From Liquidambar formosana (Eukaryota; Streptophyta; Magnoliopsida; Saxifragales; Altingiaceae): a DNA stretch of 64,000 nucleotides. The DNA is taken from assembly GCA_039720395.1 (NCBI GenBank), contig CM077834.1, positions 3,988,607 through 4,052,606 on the forward strand, given 5' to 3'. Both the position numbers and the translations under genes were made by a program. How positions within the stretch are numbered: position 1 is the first letter of the stretch; each line of letters starts with the position of its first letter. Positions 59,825 to 64,000 of the stretch are shown piece after piece. The notes beneath the pieces are model-generated. The model ran no database searches and was not told where the DNA came from. It saw nothing but the letters and a program-made list of their open reading frames with translations.

Positions 59825-62800
59825 TCAAGCTTTTGAGCCCTCAGCCTCATTATTGTCCACTGCTTCAGTTATACCAACATCAGCTGCCCGAAGAACTCGG
59901 TCATGAATCATGTATCCCGCCTGCAACAAAAAACACAAGCACTTTATTTATGTTTTTTTTTTATTTTTTAAATAAAAAAATAAAAAATAAAAAATTTATG
60001 AAAGCACTTAAGAATTTACTATTCCATAACGTGATTAGCCATTTTGATGCTTCTTAAAATGAAATTGTTCCAGTTACTTTCCATAGCTTTTAAAGGCAAA
60101 ATCCTATCTTTGCAGACCCTAAAGAAGAATGATAATAACGAGGCAAAGAGGATGACAAAAATTTTCAAATTAATCATCTACATAGAACCAAATGGATACA
60201 TTCCAATTGCCATGACAGACAAAACAGGACCAATTACAGCAATGTAAGACAATTTCAAAACATTGTACATCTAATCTGACAATGCCTAGAACAAATTTCC
60301 TTTTGATGATAAAAAAATACCATCACCAAGTTAGAAAAGTCCAAGAGAACATTGCTGCATATAATTCTATAATGAAAAATAGAATTAATGAATTAATACC
60401 TTTAGGACAACAGCAACAGTGCCAGGAGGCTTAGAACCATCCGGTATTTGGAATTGTGCATTATGCCTATGTGGATCGAATTGCTCATTTGTAGGATCAA
60501 ATTTTTCAACCCCAAACTTTCGTAATACCTGAAAGCAAAAACATCCATAAGTCTAATAGAAGTAAATTCAAGCCGCAAGTTAATCAATTCATATAACAAA
60601 GCTCATAATTCTTAGCCCATGAAAGGGCAGATGAAGAGCAATTACAACATAATTTTCAGCGTTTTAAAAAAAAGGTTATAAAGGTAGTAGCCTAAAGTTA
60701 AAACAGATTTAATGAAAGAGACATCCCACAAACAACTGAAAAGAAGTCTAATGATGATGACTCAGCTAAATCATGAAACAAAACTCAGGAGGCAGTTAGG
60801 GTGAGTGTAGAAGATTGACAAAGTAGGAGAATATGTTACCTCTGTGAGCTGTTTATCTGTCATTTCAACACCTTCCAGAAGTGTTTTTATAAGTGGCACA
60901 GCTCCAACAGTGTCTTTAGATGCATCTATTTTTGAAAAACTATCTTTGACAGCTGTGGAAGCTCTTCCCAGATTGTCTGCTACATCCAATAAGCTCTTTG
61001 CAAACCTCTGCAGCATATTTCAAAACAACAGTAATATAATACTTCCAAAAGCTACACTGAACAAATTTATATCGTACTATATCTAGGTATGAAAGCAAGT
61101 AGCCATTAATTTTTAATTTTAAAAAAGAAAGGCCAACAAAAAAAAATACAAAAAAACAAACCTGTATGGCATATTTTTGTAAGTGCTCTGATTCCCGTTT
61201 ATTCCTATCTATGATATTTTCAACTTCTGCATAACTACGGAGAATTTTATCTTGCGCTTTCTCAATATCTTTCTGCTTGTTTTTCAAAAGTGTTTCTTTC
61301 TCTAACACAAGCTTCACCAGCTCATCTCTGGACAGCTCATCCATCGATTCTGAGTCTGAATCTGAATCAGAAAATGCAGTACGTTTAGAACTTCCTCTCC
61401 TTCGTTTGATAGATTGGGAATTAGATTCAGAATTAAAACCTGATTCTTCAGTTTGATCTAGTGTTTTAGCTTCTCCAGAACCTGAGCCTTCTGTATGATC
61501 TGGAACTTTAGTATTACCACTTGCTTTTGCAGTCTCAGAAGAATCATGTTCCTTTCCAGACTGGTTTACAGTAGGTTCAGGGGATGCAGACGAAGAGATC
61601 CCACATCTTTGAAAGGCATTAAGGGCCGAATGATGTAACAGAGATACCTGGCTTGTTACCAGCTGAAAAAGAACCAAGCAGTTCTATGTCACTAATACTG
61701 TCAAATTATGTTAAGATATTTATAAAAACAGCCACTTTTTACTTCATTTTTCTTATTTTAATATTAGAAAATAAGCTAATGCAGTGGCGGGCATTTTACC
61801 TCCACTTTTACTTCCAGATATAAATCTCAACTTCAACCTACAAAATTGACATAGCAAAATTTCTATTTTCCGACGTACCGCCTATGAGAAATAACGTTAT
61901 CATACATATACAAATAGTGGTATAGAACTTCCATAATTTGTAGCATTTAGAAAACACAGTTTAAGCTTCATAAAGGTTATTTTCTATATTCACACTTTCA
62001 CATAGAAGTTTTAAGTGACAAAAAACTGGTCTTACGTGATAAATTTATAAACTTTCACACATGATATATTTGATTTCAGATAATTAAATGTTTATCTAAA
62101 CTATGTATGCTTTCAAAAACATTCATGATAAAAGTTGTAATGAATTACACAACTTCCAATCCTATTCACCATCCATGAAAACTTGAAACAGAAAGGGGGA
62201 GGGATTCTCATGAAAAGCTAAACGAAACTATATGTTTGTGACATCTAATTACATCTAAACACTTTATTAAGCACTAATAAGCAGTGTTCCAACAAGCAAG
62301 ACATTGATGAAAATTTCATATCTAAGCTCCTATAAGCATGTAAAATGGAATTTAAGTATTTTACACAAAAATTACAGTACATTGGATCTGCCTCACAAAT
62401 TCTGTAAGAGAGAACCCATCAATCCTTCTAACCATGCAGTTACATGTTAATCACCTTCTTACCAGTTTGAACAAAACAAGTCTCCAACCACTTCTCACTC
62501 TCATACTCATTGTTGGGTTCTGTAAAAAATTCTCAACAATTTCCCCACTAAATCCTGAATTCTGATTTTATTTAAGTGACATAATTTCTTAATCCCAAAT
62601 AAAAGGAGCCATCACCACAAATAATAATAACCTCAAACAATTTTTCCACAAAATTATCTAACATCATGAAACAGCAAATTAACATGTTTCAAATTTAATT
62701 CTATGGAGGGTAAAATTATGTTCCATTTAATTGGTAAGAAAATGTAGGATAAGGATAAAATATCAAAACTATAAATCTCACTTTTCAGTCCCAAAAAACC

Positions 62801-63122
62801 AAAATGAAAATAAAGCATACTACACATAATAAACTATTAAAAGGATTAAAATTTATACTGTATTATTCACAAAAACCCTAATAAAACCCCAAAACGCACA
62901 AAATCAAAGAAACCTTAAAACCCTAATAAAACCCTAGCTGAAATGTAACGAAAAAATAAGCTTTTTTGGACGCCGTACCTTGTTCGGAGAGTCACGGAGA
63001 GGGTGAAAATGATTGGAGAGAATCGAGGACTGGTTGTGCTGTGAAGCAGAGAGGAGTAAGGAGGTTCGGCCGCGAGCCGAGACGGCCCTGGGGATTCGTG
63101 ATAAAACCCTAGACACGAACAT
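59825..63122 (-). CDS. MGE: Mitochondrial GrpE nucleotide-exchange factor (345 aa, 5 exons)
   Basis: Co-chaperone that releases ADP from mitochondrial Hsp70 in the matrix, for protein import and folding. Exons: 62979-63122, 61162-61662, 60840-61007, 60400-60528, 59825-59920; all phase 0, GT-AG, 345 aa. The N-terminus MFVSRVLSRIPRAVSARGR is a classic Arg-rich presequence. Residues about 75-160 are a Ser/Glu/Asp-rich, low-complexity linker. The long coiled-coil helix (about 165-215) has KDIEKAQDKILRSYAEVENI, then RFAKSLLDVADNLGRA. The GrpE C-terminal signature IPDGSKPPGTVAVVLK runs across the last intron into AGYMIHDRVLRAADVGITEA; the usual RPAEVG is RAADVG here. The linker makes it somewhat longer than the Arabidopsis MGE1/MGE2 proteins as I recall them. 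Confidence 0.93.
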
Positions 63123-64000
63123 CGCTGTGGAAGATTGGGAGGGGCAGAACGAGGGGAGAACCGGTAGTTTATAGAGGAAGAGAAAGGGGTTAATGGTGAT
63201 TGATAAGAGAGAAAATGAGAGAGAAACGTACGGAAAATAGAGGGAAAAAATGGAGGCTTGGACAGAAAGAAAGGCAAGCAACTAAAAATGGAAGGCGGGG
63301 TGATATTTTTCGGTTGACGAAAGTGACCCTCAATCAAGGTTTTATGAATATTATTAGGATTTTATTAACGTATGCCCTAAAGACACATATTAAACTGTAA
63401 TTAATAACTCAATAAAAAAATATGTTTTTACAGTTTTTTAAGTATTTTTACTTTTCTTCTATACAACTTTCACATATTTCAATGCATTTTCATCATTTCC
63501 AATATAATGATTGGATTATTAATTGCAACTTAACATATGCTCTTAAGACACCCCGTTAAGAAAACTCATATTATTATTGTTATTTTTTATTTATTTATCT
63601 TTATTTTTATTTTTAATACGAGTATTTAGGCCTTCACTCCAAGCAATCCCTTCTGTTCCACATACATAGTAGACCTTACTACTCATTTTAGATCAGTTAA
63701 TATTTAAGATAAATTTAGTAGATAATTAAACTTCATTTAAAAATGAAAAACTGAACAACATCGTTTTAGATCTTTTGAATTTTTTTATTATTAAAAATTA
63801 AAAACATTTTAAACCATACTTTCATCCAACTTTGAGTTTGTATTAATCCTTTAATTATCCATGTCCCAATACTTACATAGACAATGATGACTATAAAATA
63901 ATAAAATAATAATTTTTGGAGAGCACACATAGACTTGACCGAATTAACCAAAGAAGACCATCTTTTGATTTTGTTAGGGTTTTCTTAACATGTCCCATAA
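63123..64000. other. GrpE promoter side and right edge
   Basis: Bases 63123-63290 are probably the GrpE leader and promoter (pyrimidine-rich on the coding strand). Beyond 63400 the sequence is AT-rich without credible genes. Confidence 0.45.

Overview
The window is nuclear DNA of a flowering plant, almost certainly a eudicot. Genes have many introns, the sequence is AT-rich, and GT-AG splice sites are flanked by codons matching well-known plant proteins. Gaps between genes are full of plant transposon remnants (MITEs, Helitrons, a short LTR element, a SINE). I cannot name the species.

Six housekeeping genes can be rebuilt exon by exon with every reading frame closing: LIP5/VTA1 (minus, 8.5-12.1 kb, 430 aa), MAP65-1 (minus, 18.5-22.6 kb coding plus an upstream leader exon near 24 kb, 586 aa), a CDP-diacylglycerol synthase (plus, 37.7-43.8 kb, 424 aa), chloroplast trigger-factor-like TIG (minus, 44.4-51.2 kb, 540 aa), a conserved plant protein of unknown function (plus, 52.4-58.2 kb, 197 aa) and mitochondrial GrpE (minus, 59.8-63.1 kb, 345 aa). 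From memory of Arabidopsis gene order, these families are neighbours in two Arabidopsis segments (At4g26750-26780 and At5g55200-55230), each holding part of the set. This window seems to keep the fuller ancestral order.

Left region (0-8 kb): a tandem segmental duplication carries two copies of a small intronless gene of unknown function. The right copy is intact (175 aa). In the left copy the C-terminal part is expanded into about 53-residue repeats and shifted out of frame. Two foldback MITEs lie between the copies, and a Tourist-like MITE lies to the right. From 12.2 to 18 kb there are a Harbinger-like element, an unidentified broken gene fragment followed downstream by a 41-nt A tract, a possible tiny two-exon gene, an F-box/DUF295 pseudogene and two more MITEs of the foldback family. 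From 24 to 35.7 kb there is no convincing gene, only transposon debris: a Stowaway-like MITE split by a roughly 1.9 kb LTR element, a Helitron-like element and several inverted-repeat elements.

The genes do not form one pathway. LIP5 acts in endosomal ESCRT/Vps4 sorting, MAP65-1 bundles microtubules, CDP-DAG synthase feeds phospholipid synthesis, and TIG and GrpE are organelle chaperone factors. Their proximity looks like inherited gene order. The most unusual findings are the four-member foldback MITE family with perfect 9-bp target duplications; the Helitron that split a tandem repeat in the unknown gene's first intron and itself holds a Mutator-type MITE; a GC-AG intron in MAP65-1; an EAR-type LxLxL motif in the unknown protein; and the frameshifted, repeat-expanded paralogue at the left end.
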